Assembly (NCBI GenBank): GCA_934597725.1
Contig: CAKTSK010000020.1
Location: 1 to 36,537 of the forward strand
DNA from: an uncultured Eubacteriales bacterium
GTDB lineage: Bacteria > Bacillota > Clostridia > Oscillospirales > Oscillospiraceae
DNA: 36,537 bases
Direction: 5' to 3'
Both the position numbers and the translations under genes were made by a program. Positions 24,149 to 30,398 of the stretch are shown piece by piece (the stretch's first letter is position 1; the number at the start of each line of letters is the position of its first letter). Below the pieces are notes generated by a model. That model made no database searches. It saw only the letters and a list, made by a program, of their open reading frames with translations, and was not told the DNA's origin.

Positions 24149-24568
24149 TCAGGAACAGGATTCCTCTGGGCCAAAGAGAATGCTGTGCAGGGAATGGGAG
24201 CGAAACTCCCGGTCCAGCCGCTGCTGGAGATGGGCCAGCTGACAGTGAGCGGTGCAGGCGCCGTTGGCAGCCTGCCAGGAGCAGGGATACCCCGGTTCCA
24301 AACAGGCAATGACCTGAAACCCCTCCTCCACAGCCTGCATCAGGTCATACAGAGAGACCTCCTTCAGGTCAGCGCACAGGGTACAGCCCCCTTCCGCGCC
24401 GCGGGCAATGGAGACCAGCCCCCCTTTGCTGAGTTTTTTGATGATCTTATAGGCAAATTGTTTCGGGACCATCTGGCTGTCCGCGATGCTTTGTACCGTC
24501 ATCCGATCTCCGCCGGCCAAAGCCCGCAGGATCCGCAGGGCATAGTCCGTCTCTCGGGTCAACAGCAT
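24149..24568 (-). CDS. Rrf2-family transcriptional regulator, probable Fe-S sensor
   Basis: A 139-residue winged-helix regulator of the Rrf2 family (IscR, NsrR, RsrR). It starts MLLTRETDYALRILRALAGG, with the HTH in MTVQSIADSQMVPKQFAYKI and the wing IARGAEGG. Cysteines at 89, 96, 105 and 109 (C-x6-C-x8-C-x3-C) occupy the region that holds the Fe-S cluster in this family, so it may sense O2, NO or Fe-S status. An acidic C-terminus with one more Cys (138) follows. It lies upstream of the acyl-CoA dehydrogenase fusion on the same strand with an 80-base gap, and is the likely regulator of that pair. A good GGAGGGCGAG ribosome site precedes ATG 24568. Confidence 0.92.
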   Translation of the reverse strand: MLLTRETDYALRILRALAGGDRMTVQSIADSQMVPKQFAYKIIKKLSKGGLVSIARGAEGGCTLCADLKEVSLYDLMQAVEEGFQVIACLEPGYPCSWQAANGACTAHCQLAHLQQRLDREFRSHSLHSILFGPEESCS

Positions 24569-24608
24569 CCCGTCTCGCCCTCCTTTTTCGCTTGGGATTT
24601 TTTAGGAT

Positions 24609-24643
24609 GGGTCCATCATACCAAAGTGGACTCAATTCGTCAA
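24609..24643 (-). promoter_or_regulatory. Rrf2 gene promoter with inverted repeat
   Basis: Minus strand TTGACG (24638-24643) and TATGAT (24615-24620), spacing 17. An inverted repeat GTCCA-N11-TGGAC (24611-24631) spans the -10 and spacer, fitting autorepression. Confidence 0.78.
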
Positions 24644-24754
24644 GATTAAAATGCCGAATTCCAACATTTTCGACAATAGAGACAAAACATCTCCCCCCTA
24701 TTTGTCATTTTTGTCAGGCTCCCCCGCAGATTCGAGGAATTTCTCCTTCCAAAA

Positions 24755-24867
24755 TATGGTATACTGTCGTGCAGCGGCCGCCGGGAACGGCGGGCTGCTC
24801 CTCTGCTGCGGCGGGGGGACTCCGCCGGACGCTCCCCCGCCGCAGCGTGAAACAGCCGCTGCTTTTT
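24755..24867 (+). ncRNA. Candidate small structured RNA (about 97 nt), class unknown
   Basis: An extended -10 TGGTATACT (24757-24765) predicts a start near 24771. Exactly there begins GCAGCGGC, which pairs perfectly with GCCGCTGC at 24855-24862, immediately followed by TTTTT (24863-24867). The enclosed part folds into a short hairpin CGCCG-GGAA-CGGCG with a GNRA loop (24779-24792) and a long hairpin of 13 bp (GCTGCGGCGGGGG with CCCCCGCCGCAGC, 24805-24846; one bulge). The result is a compact three-way junction with a clear promoter and terminator. It lacks the conserved cores of SRP RNA, tmRNA and RNase P; 6S RNA is not excluded but the shape does not match. Confidence 0.55.
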
Positions 24868-25114
24868 CAGGGCTGGGGGACCCGGCTGGCGCGGCCAGGG
24901 GTCCGGTGTCTCCTGGCGGCAGGAAATCCCAGAGACGGCATTTTCTACATTCTCTCTATATTTTGTCCTGCTCTGCCCGGGTTTCTTTCTGTTTTCTTGC
25001 AAAATCTCCCCTTCCTTCCCCCATCCGGTCGGAAAGCAGCCCCCTCCCCTTGCCTGTTTCTTTACGAAAAAAATACAATTTGTTCATTTTCTTCTTTTAT
25101 TTTTTCCCAGTTGA

Positions 25115-25230
25115 TGCTATAATAGCTTTGAATTGTAGGCAGTGGTCTGTTCATCTGTTGGTGGGGAGGTCCTCCTTCGGGAGGGATGCTCCGAAACAAA
25201 GGGAAAGATTTTGTTGCCTGCCGTTTTTTT
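25115..25230 (+). ncRNA. Second structured transcript or murA leader
   Basis: An extended -10 TGCTATAAT (25115-25123) predicts a start near 25130. The following 100 bases hold CCTCC-TTCG-GGAGG (a UUCG-type hairpin) enclosed by GGAG/CTCC, then AACAAA/TTTGTT, then CTGCC (which can pair with GGCAG near the 5' end), and TTTTTTT at 25224-25230. This is either a free-standing small RNA or an attenuated leader of murA, which starts 175 bases later. It matches no riboswitch I can name. Confidence 0.5.
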
Positions 25231-25404
25231 GCGGCCATGTGCGGGGCCTCCTCTCCGGAGCTGCCGCCCCGTCCTCCAGCCGCCGGGTACATTTGCCCGG
25301 AGAATCTGGACAGGATAGAGACAGGACCCAGGCCAAGCAGCTGCCGTCCTGCTGCCCGTTCCATCCAGTTCTATGATTGAGAACCATATAAAGAAGGTGT
25401 CGTT

Positions 25405-26703
25405 TTGACAAAATATGTGATCAGCGGTGGGAAGCCCCTCCACGGCGAGGTCGAGATCAGCGGTGCAAAGAACGCCGCTGTGGCCATTCTTCCCGCAGCC
25501 CTTCTGGTGGACGGAGTCTGCCGGATCGAAAACGTTCCAGATATCAGCGACGTGTCCATGATCCTGGGGATCCTCAAGGATCTGGGCGCCAGCGTTCACA
25601 TGGTCAACCCCACCACGGTGGAGCTGGACTGCTCCCATGTCTATAAACAAACCGTTCCCTATGAACTGGCCCGCCAGATCCGCGCCTCCTATTACCTCAT
25701 CGGGGCCCTGCTGGGCCGCTTTGGCCGCGCCGAGGTCCCCCCTCCCGGCGGCTGCGATCTGGGCGTGCGTCCCATCGACCAGCACCTGAAGGGGTTCTAT
25801 GCCATGGGCGCGGAGATCCAGGTGGAAAACGGCTTTATCTACGCCGCCTCCCCCACCGGCCGCCTCCACGGCGCACAGGTCTATCTGGACGTGGTCTCCG
25901 TGGGCGCTACCATGAACATCCTCCTGGCCGCCGCCCTGGCAGACGGCATGACCATCATTGAGAACGCCGCCAAGGAACCCCACATCGTGGACCTGGCCAA
26001 CTTCCTCAACTCCATGGGCGCCGACATCATGGGGGCCGGCACGGACGTGATCAAGGTCCGCGGCGTCCCCAAGCTGCGCAGCGGCAGCTACTCCATCATC
26101 CCCGACCAGATCGAGGCAGGGACCTACATGACCGCCGTCGCTGCCGCCGGCGGCGAGGTACGCATCAACAACGTCATCCCCAAGCACCTCGACTGCATCA
26201 CCGCCAAGCTGCTGGAGATGGGCGTGGAGATCGAAGAGGACGGCGACAGCCTTCTGGTCCGCCGGAACAAGAAGCTCACCAGCACCAACGTCAAGACCAT
26301 GCCCTACCCCGGCTTCCCCACAGACATGCAGCCCCAGATCGCCGCTGTGCTGTGTCTGGCCGAGGGGACCAGCATCCTCAACGAGGGCGTCTGGGACAAT
26401 CGCTATCGGTATGCCGACGAATTCCGTCGGATGGGGGCCAACATCCAGGTCAACGGCAAGATCGCCGTCATCGAGGGGGTCCGGGCCTTGACCGGCGCGC
26501 CGGTGTGCGCCTGTGACCTGCGGGCCGGCGCCGCCATGATCGTGGCCGGGCTGGCCGCCAACGGCATCACCGAGATCGACCAGGTCTATCATATCGAGCG
26601 CGGCTACGAGGGCATCGTGGAAAAACTGGCCAAGCTGGGCGCGGACATCCATGAGGAAGTCATTCCCGAGGATGACTGGCGCAGCAGCAACGGCGTAGGA
26701 TAA
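25405..26703 (+). CDS. murA: UDP-N-acetylglucosamine 1-carboxyvinyltransferase
   Basis: MurA transfers enolpyruvate from PEP to UDP-GlcNAc, the first committed step of peptidoglycan synthesis. A TTG start at 25405, after AGAAGGTG, gives 432 residues, the standard length. Motifs: LHGEVEISGAKNAAVAILPA at the N-terminus, the active-site loop PPPGGCDLGVRPIDQH with the nucleophilic Cys117 (fosfomycin target, so not of the resistant Asp type), and TDMQPQIAAVLCLAEG near the middle. The C-terminus has RAGAAMIVAGLAANG and HIERGYEGIVEKL. No close neighbour in wall synthesis; an unusual structured leader lies upstream and a terminator follows. Confidence 0.98.
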   Translation: MTKYVISGGKPLHGEVEISGAKNAAVAILPAALLVDGVCRIENVPDISDVSMILGILKDLGASVHMVNPTTVELDCSHVYKQTVPYELARQIRASYYLIGALLGRFGRAEVPPPGGCDLGVRPIDQHLKGFYAMGAEIQVENGFIYAASPTGRLHGAQVYLDVVSVGATMNILLAAALADGMTIIENAAKEPHIVDLANFLNSMGADIMGAGTDVIKVRGVPKLRSGSYSIIPDQIEAGTYMTAVAAAGGEVRINNVIPKHLDCITAKLLEMGVEIEEDGDSLLVRRNKKLTSTNVKTMPYPGFPTDMQPQIAAVLCLAEGTSILNEGVWDNRYRYADEFRRMGANIQVNGKIAVIEGVRALTGAPVCACDLRAGAAMIVAGLAANGITEIDQVYHIERGYEGIVEKLAKLGADIHEEVIPEDDWRSSNGVG

Positions 26704-26765
26704 CCACGGCAGGCCCGCCACCTTTCTCCCGCTCCCCGGCGGGGAGAAACAGCACCAGTTCTTTC

Positions 26766-26799
26766 GTGGACGGCGGGGTCTCCTGCCGTCCACTTTTTT
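26766..26799 (+). terminator. Terminator of murA
   Basis: GTGGACGGC/GCCGTCCAC, a 9-bp perfect stem with a 10-base loop, followed by TTTTTT. It ends 17 bases before the rlmH start, so rlmH likely needs read-through or its own start. Confidence 0.88.
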
Positions 26800-26816
26800 C
26801 GTTGGGAGGGTCCTTT

Positions 26817-27299
26817 ATGGTCAGCATCCACCTGATCTGCGTCGGAAAGCTGAAAGAAAAACACTTTGCCGCCGCCTGCGCGGAGTACGGCAAGCGGCTG
26901 AGCGCCGCCTGCAAACTCACGGTGACCGAGCTGCCGGAGGAACGCCTGCCGGACGCCCCCTCCCCCGCCCAGGTAGAGGCCGCCCTGCAAAAGGAGGGCG
27001 AGGCCATTCTGGCCAAACTCCCCAAAAACGCCAAAGTGATCGCCCTGTGTGTGGAGGGAGATCTCCTCTCCAGCCCCCAGCTGGCCCAGCGTTTGGAGCA
27101 GTGGATGGTGGCCGGTGCGTCTCAGATCGCCCTCCTCATCGGCGGGTCCTTCGGCCTGCACCCTTCCGTCAAAGCACGGGCCCAGCTGCACCTGTCCATG
27201 TCTCCCATGACCTTCCCCCACCATCTGGCCCGGGTGATGGTCCTGGAGCAGCTGTACCGTGCGTTTCAGATCAGCGCCGGGACCCGTTACCACAAGTGA
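26817..27299 (+). CDS. rlmH: 23S rRNA (pseudouridine(1915)-N(3))-methyltransferase
   Basis: A 160-residue SPOUT methyltransferase. RlmH signatures are ICVGKLKEKHF at the start, LIGGSFGLHPSVKARA (SAM knot) and the C-terminal SMSPMTFPHHLARVMVLEQL with YRAFQISAGTRYHK. ATG 26817 follows GGGAGGG; the longer frame would begin at GTG inside the murA terminator. It modifies helix 69 on mature 70S ribosomes. It is followed by pgcA after 33 bases. Confidence 0.97.
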   Translation: MVSIHLICVGKLKEKHFAAACAEYGKRLSAACKLTVTELPEERLPDAPSPAQVEAALQKEGEAILAKLPKNAKVIALCVEGDLLSSPQLAQRLEQWMVAGASQIALLIGGSFGLHPSVKARAQLHLSMSPMTFPHHLARVMVLEQLYRAFQISAGTRYHK

Positions 27300-27332
27300 C
27301 CGGCCGCCGGCACCCGAAAGGAGTTTTTCCCT

Positions 27333-29072
27333 ATGACGTCTTATCTGCAGCAATACCAGCGCTGGCTCCAGAGCGGCGCCCTCTCGCCCCAGGAGACGGC
27401 AGAGCTGGAAGCCATCGCCAACGACCCCAAAGCCATCGAGGACCGCTTTTTCAGCCAGCTGGAGTTCGGCACCGCCGGCCTGCGGGGGATCATGGGGGTA
27501 GGCCTGCGCCGGATGAACCTCCATGTGATCCGCCACGCCACCCAGGCTTTTGCCCAGGTGATCCTGGCAGAGGGCCCTCAGGCCGCCGCCCAGGGCGTGG
27601 CCATCTGCTATGACTGCCGCCTGCACTCCCAAGAGTTTGCCCAGGCCGCCGCCGCCGTCATGGCCGCCAACGGCATCCCCGTGCGGCTGTTCGAGGCCAT
27701 GCGGCCCACGCCGGAACTCTCCTTTGCTGTGCGGGAGTACGGCTGCATCGCCGGCCTGAACGTCACCGCCAGCCACAACCCCCCCGAGTACAACGGCTAT
27801 AAGGTCTATTGGTCCGACGGCGCACAGCTGCCGCCCCAGCACGCCGCCGCCATTGCCGCCCAGATGACAACGCTGGATGTGTTCGACGACGTCAAGACCA
27901 TGCCCTATGAGACGGCACTGGCCCAGGGCATCATCACCCTGATGGGGCAGGAGACCGACGAGAAATTCCTGGCCCAGGTGCTGGCCCAGTGCAACGACAA
28001 GCAGGCCGTGGCCCAGGTGGCAGACACCTTCACCATGGTCTACACCCCCTTCCACGGCACGGGATACCAGCAGATCCCCTACGTTCTGGAGCAGCTGGGC
28101 ATCCGCCGCCTCCACTGCGTGCCGGAGCAAATGGTCATCGACGGGCGCTTCCCCACCGTGACCTCTCCCAACCCGGAGACCCCGGAGAGCTTTGCCCTGG
28201 CCCAGGCGCTGGCCAAAGAGGTCGATGCCCAGTTTATCCTGGGGTCCGACCCCGACGCCGACCGGGTGGCCATCCAGGTCAAGGACAAGGACGGGCGCTA
28301 TGTGCAGCTGTCCGGCAACCAGACCGGGGTGCTGCTGCTGGATTACCTGATCGCCGCCAAGCGCCGGGCCGGGACCATGCCCGACCAGCCGGTGGCGCTG
28401 AAATCGCTGGTGACCACCAACATGGCCCGGGCCGTGGCCGAGGCCAACGGCGTGGCCTGCTGCGACACCTTCACCGGCTTCAAATTCATGGCAGAAAAAA
28501 AGAACCAGCTGGAGGCCGCCGGCCAGGGCCATGTGATTTTCTCCTACGAGGAGTCCATCGGCTACATGATCGGCGACTACGTCCGGGACAAGGACGCCGT
28601 CACCGCCTCCCTGCTGCTGACAGAGATGGCCGCCTGGTACGCCGCCCAGGGGATGACCCTTCTGGATGCCCTGGACGCCCTCTATGAGAAGCATGGATAC
28701 TACGGCGAGCAAACCGTCAACCTGGTCATGCCCGGCCTGGAAGGCATGTCGCAGATGAAGGCCATCATGGCCTCCCTCCGCCAGACGCCGCCCACCCAGA
28801 TCGCCGGGACCCCGGTCACCTGCCAGCGGGACTATCAGACCGGCCTGGAGCATTCCGTCGCCACCGGCCAGGATACGCCCATGGCTCTGGTTGGCTCCAA
28901 CGTCCTGAGCTATCCTCTGGCCGACGGCACCACCATCGTGGTCCGCCCCTCGGGGACCGAGCCGAAGATCAAGGTCTACGTCCTGGCCCTGGGCAAAGAT
29001 GCCGCCGACAGCCGGGAACGAGTCGCCCGCTACGCCGCCTGGGCCGAAGAGCTGCGTGCTCTGGCCCCCTGA
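27333..29072 (+). CDS. pgcA: Phosphoglucomutase / phosphomannomutase (alpha-D-phosphohexomutase)
   Basis: A 579-residue alpha-phosphohexomutase, the length of PgcA-type phosphoglucomutases. It interconverts glucose 1- and 6-phosphate, feeding UDP-glucose for wall and lipid polymers. Motifs: FGTAGLRGIMGVG at the N-terminus, the phosphoserine loop TASHNPPEYNGYK (Ser147), the metal loop GSDPDADR, the sugar loop YEESIGYM and the phosphate-binding RPSGTEPKIK near the end. ATG 27333 follows AAAGGAG. Probably co-transcribed with rlmH; the terminator lies 15 bases after the stop. Confidence 0.95.
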   Translation: MTSYLQQYQRWLQSGALSPQETAELEAIANDPKAIEDRFFSQLEFGTAGLRGIMGVGLRRMNLHVIRHATQAFAQVILAEGPQAAAQGVAICYDCRLHSQEFAQAAAAVMAANGIPVRLFEAMRPTPELSFAVREYGCIAGLNVTASHNPPEYNGYKVYWSDGAQLPPQHAAAIAAQMTTLDVFDDVKTMPYETALAQGIITLMGQETDEKFLAQVLAQCNDKQAVAQVADTFTMVYTPFHGTGYQQIPYVLEQLGIRRLHCVPEQMVIDGRFPTVTSPNPETPESFALAQALAKEVDAQFILGSDPDADRVAIQVKDKDGRYVQLSGNQTGVLLLDYLIAAKRRAGTMPDQPVALKSLVTTNMARAVAEANGVACCDTFTGFKFMAEKKNQLEAAGQGHVIFSYEESIGYMIGDYVRDKDAVTASLLLTEMAAWYAAQGMTLLDALDALYEKHGYYGEQTVNLVMPGLEGMSQMKAIMASLRQTPPTQIAGTPVTCQRDYQTGLEHSVATGQDTPMALVGSNVLSYPLADGTTIVVRPSGTEPKIKVYVLALGKDAADSRERVARYAAWAEELRALAP

Positions 29073-29086
29073 CCCCACGTTCCTTT

Positions 29087-29122
29087 CGCCGCCCTGCTGT
29101 CCCCGCAGCAGGGCGGCGTTTT
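29087..29122 (+). terminator. Terminator of pgcA
   Basis: CGCCGCCCTGCTG and CAGCAGGGCGGCG form a 13-bp perfect stem with a 5-base loop, then TTTT. Confidence 0.92.
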
Positions 29123-29132
29123 GTCCTGCAAC

Positions 29133-29185
29133 GCAAAAAAACAGGAAGCAAGGCAGCCAGATCTGCCTTGCTTCCTGTTTTTTGC
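29133..29185. terminator. Terminator of the DtxR-family gene (bidirectional)
   Basis: An inverted repeat of more than 20 bases (29133-29155 with 29164-29185; core AACAGGAAGCAAGGCA) with A7 on the left and T6 on the right. On the minus strand it follows the DtxR gene. Confidence 0.92.
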
Positions 29186-29212
29186 TTGTTCCAACGACGG
29201 GATCTGCCCCTC

Positions 29213-29578
29213 TCATGCCAGACCCGCGTGGCGCTTGATGGCATCAAAGGACGCATCGCTGATGATATGCTCCATCCGGCAGGCATCCTCCGCCGCCGTC
29301 TCCTCCTCGACCCCCAGGGAGACCAGAAACCGGGTCAGCACCGTGTGCTTTTCATAAATATGTGAGGCCACCCGGGACCCCTCCTCGGTCAGGGTCAGAT
29401 AACCATTCTTGTCCATACACACATACCCGCCGTTTTTCAGCAGCCCGATGGCCCGGCTGACGCTGGGTTTGGAAACCTTCATATACTCGCTGACGTCTAC
29501 CGACCGTACCTCCCGGCCCCGTTCGGACAGGATCAGGATGGTCTCCAGATACATCTCTCCCGACTCTTGCAAGTGCAT
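29213..29578 (-). CDS. DtxR/MntR-family metal-dependent transcriptional regulator
   Basis: A 121-residue regulator. The winged helix is VRSVDVSEYMKVSKPSVSRA followed by LKNGGYVCMDKNGYLTLTEE, then the metal-binding and dimer region HIYEKHTVLTRFLVSLGV ... DACRMEHIISD, which keeps the H-x-x-x-E/C-x-x-x-E-H type ligands of the family (E-K-H, C-R-M-E-H). The SH3-like third domain is absent, as in MntR. Either Fe(II) or Mn(II) could be the co-repressor; the divergent feo operon favours iron. ATG 29578 follows AAAGGGG; the longer frame runs into the promoter. Confidence 0.92.
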   Translation of the reverse strand: MHLQESGEMYLETILILSERGREVRSVDVSEYMKVSKPSVSRAIGLLKNGGYVCMDKNGYLTLTEEGSRVASHIYEKHTVLTRFLVSLGVEEETAAEDACRMEHIISDASFDAIKRHAGLA

Positions 29579-29614
29579 ACGCTCGCCCCTTTCGCAGCAA
29601 TTCTCTCTGAAAAT

Positions 29615-29643
29615 AACATACCATAGACCGGGGGAGTTTGCAA
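29615..29643 (-). promoter_or_regulatory. Promoter of the DtxR-family gene
   Basis: Minus strand TTGCAA (29638-29643) and TATGTT (29615-29620), spacing 17. Confidence 0.6.
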
Positions 29644-29677
29644 GCATTCTTCCCTCCCCTCTGGTGATGTTGCACAC

Positions 29678-29700
29678 GGCTAACCGTTAGCCTGCGCTAA
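29678..29700. promoter_or_regulatory. Operator cluster 1 in the dtxR-feo intergenic region
   Basis: GGCTAACCGTTAGCC (29678-29692) is a perfect palindrome and overlaps TTAG-N6-CTAA (29687-29700). It lies upstream of both divergent promoters. Confidence 0.7.
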
Positions 29701-29745
29701 TCTTTTGGACGATCCCCCAAATCCTGTCCCGGCGGGAAAAATCCG

Positions 29746-29774
29746 TTGACAGAACAGGCAGATACGGCTATAAT
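29746..29774 (+). promoter_or_regulatory. Promoter of the feo operon
   Basis: Perfect consensus: TTGACA (29746-29751), 17 bases, TATAAT (29769-29774). Such a strong promoter needs tight repression. Confidence 0.95.
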
Positions 29775-29782
29775 TTTCTTGG

Positions 29783-29796
29783 TTAGCGATGGCTAA
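29783..29796. promoter_or_regulatory. Operator 2 at the feo transcription start
   Basis: TTAGCGATGGCTAA, a TTAG-N6-CTAA palindrome directly after the -10 box, over the expected start point. Confidence 0.8.
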
Positions 29797-29814
29797 TCTA
29801 TTCTTTGCAACAGA

Positions 29815-29832
29815 TGTTAGCAAGCTCTAACA
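29815..29832. promoter_or_regulatory. Operator 3 in the feo leader
   Basis: TGTTAG-N6-CTAACA (core TTAG-N6-CTAA at 29817-29830), 34 bases downstream of operator 2 and ahead of the feoA ribosome site. Confidence 0.75.
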
Positions 29833-29863
29833 TTCAATTTTTATCGTCAGAAAGGAGACTTGG

Positions 29864-30076
29864 ATGATGCCGTTAACCTTAGCTTCCATAGGAGAACATA
29901 CCCTGATCCGCAAAATCGGCGGCAATGCAGAGGTGAAGAAGCACCTGGCAGACCTCGGGTTCGTTGCCGGCGGACAGATCACGGTGGTCTCTGCCATCGG
30001 CGGCGACCTGATCGTCAACGTGAAGGGAGCCCGGGTGGCCATCAGCCGGGAAATGGCCGGAAAGATCCTGGTCTGA
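29864..30076 (+). CDS. feoA: FeoA family protein, first copy
   Basis: A 70-residue SH3-like protein: LTLASIGEHTLIRKIGGNAE, then KKHLADLGFVAGGQITVVSA and NVKGARVAISREMAGKILV, the usual FeoA pattern with the L-x-D-L-G-F-x-x-G core. FeoA assists FeoB in Fe(II) uptake, probably by contacting its cytoplasmic part. Two ATG codons in tandem (29864, 29867) follow AAAGGAG; either may be used. First gene of the operon behind a perfect promoter and repressor-like sites. A gap of 13 bases leads to the second feoA. Confidence 0.95.
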   Translation: MMPLTLASIGEHTLIRKIGGNAEVKKHLADLGFVAGGQITVVSAIGGDLIVNVKGARVAISREMAGKILV

Positions 30077-30089
30077 GGAGGAAACACAG

Positions 30090-30317
30090 ATGGAAACACT
30101 CAAGCAAGCAAAGATCGGCGCCACCGTGCGGGTGGTCAAGCTCCACGGAGAAGGCCCCGTCAAGCGCCGGATCATGGACATGGGCATCACCAAAGGGGCG
30201 GAGATCTTCGTGCGTAAGGCAGCCCCTCTGGGCGACCCCATCGAGGTCACCGTCCGGGGCTATGAGCTCTCCCTGCGCAAAGCAGACGCGGAGATGATCG
30301 AAGTGACCAAGGCATAA
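30090..30317 (+). CDS. feoA: FeoA family protein, second copy
   Basis: A 75-residue FeoA domain: KQAKIGATVRVVKLHGEGPV, RRIMDMGITKGAEIFVRKAA and GDPIEVTVRGYELSLRKADA, closer to the FeoA type with the conserved M-D-M-G-x-x-x-G and G-Y-x-L-S-L-R motifs. The two copies differ clearly, so this is an old duplication with likely distinct roles. ATG 30090 follows GAGGAGG. Confidence 0.95.
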   Translation: METLKQAKIGATVRVVKLHGEGPVKRRIMDMGITKGAEIFVRKAAPLGDPIEVTVRGYELSLRKADAEMIEVTKA

Positions 30318-30358
30318 CCAACCGCTCTGGCAGGGAGCCTATTTTTTATCCCCCACTG

Positions 30359-30372
30359 TTAGCCGCAACTAA
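30359..30372. promoter_or_regulatory. Operator 4 upstream of feoB
   Basis: TTAGCCGCAACTAA, again TTAG-N6-CTAA, in the 81-base feoA-feoB gap. It suggests an internal, separately controlled start for feoB. Confidence 0.65.
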
Positions 30373-30398
30373 CGACAAGAGCAAGAAGGAGAGAACCC

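Larger units (their letters stand above)
24644..25404. other. Gene-free region of about 760 bases upstream of murA
   Basis: No convincing coding frame: the open frames here lack ribosome sites and family patterns, and composition switches between AT-rich and GC-rich blocks. The stretch holds two promoter-headed structured segments (24755-24867 and 25115-25230), further strong hairpins (for example GGACCC/GGGTCC near 24876-24905) and an AT-rich block at 24950-25130. Confidence 0.7.

Noticed and set aside
22524..24242. Plus-strand frame over the acyl-CoA dehydrogenase fusion
   Set aside because: Antisense shadow; the minus-strand reading shows three complete domains.
24755..24867. SRP RNA, tmRNA or RNase P RNA
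   Set aside because: None of the conserved cores (SRP tetraloop region, tag frame and tRNA-like end, RNase P CR motifs) is visible.
24646..25376. Open frames on both strands in the gap before murA
   Set aside because: No good ribosome sites, biased composition, and they run across promoter and hairpin structures; treated as non-coding.
25186..25380. A 64-residue plus-strand frame just before murA
   Set aside because: The possible ribosome site abuts the ATG with no spacing and the frame overlaps the U-run of the structured leader.
29134..29185. The long inverted repeat as an insertion-sequence end
   Set aside because: The A-run and T-run on either side and its position between convergent genes mark it as a bidirectional terminator.
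26604..29216. Minus-strand frame over rlmH and pgcA
   Set aside because: Antisense shadow of recognised plus-strand enzymes.
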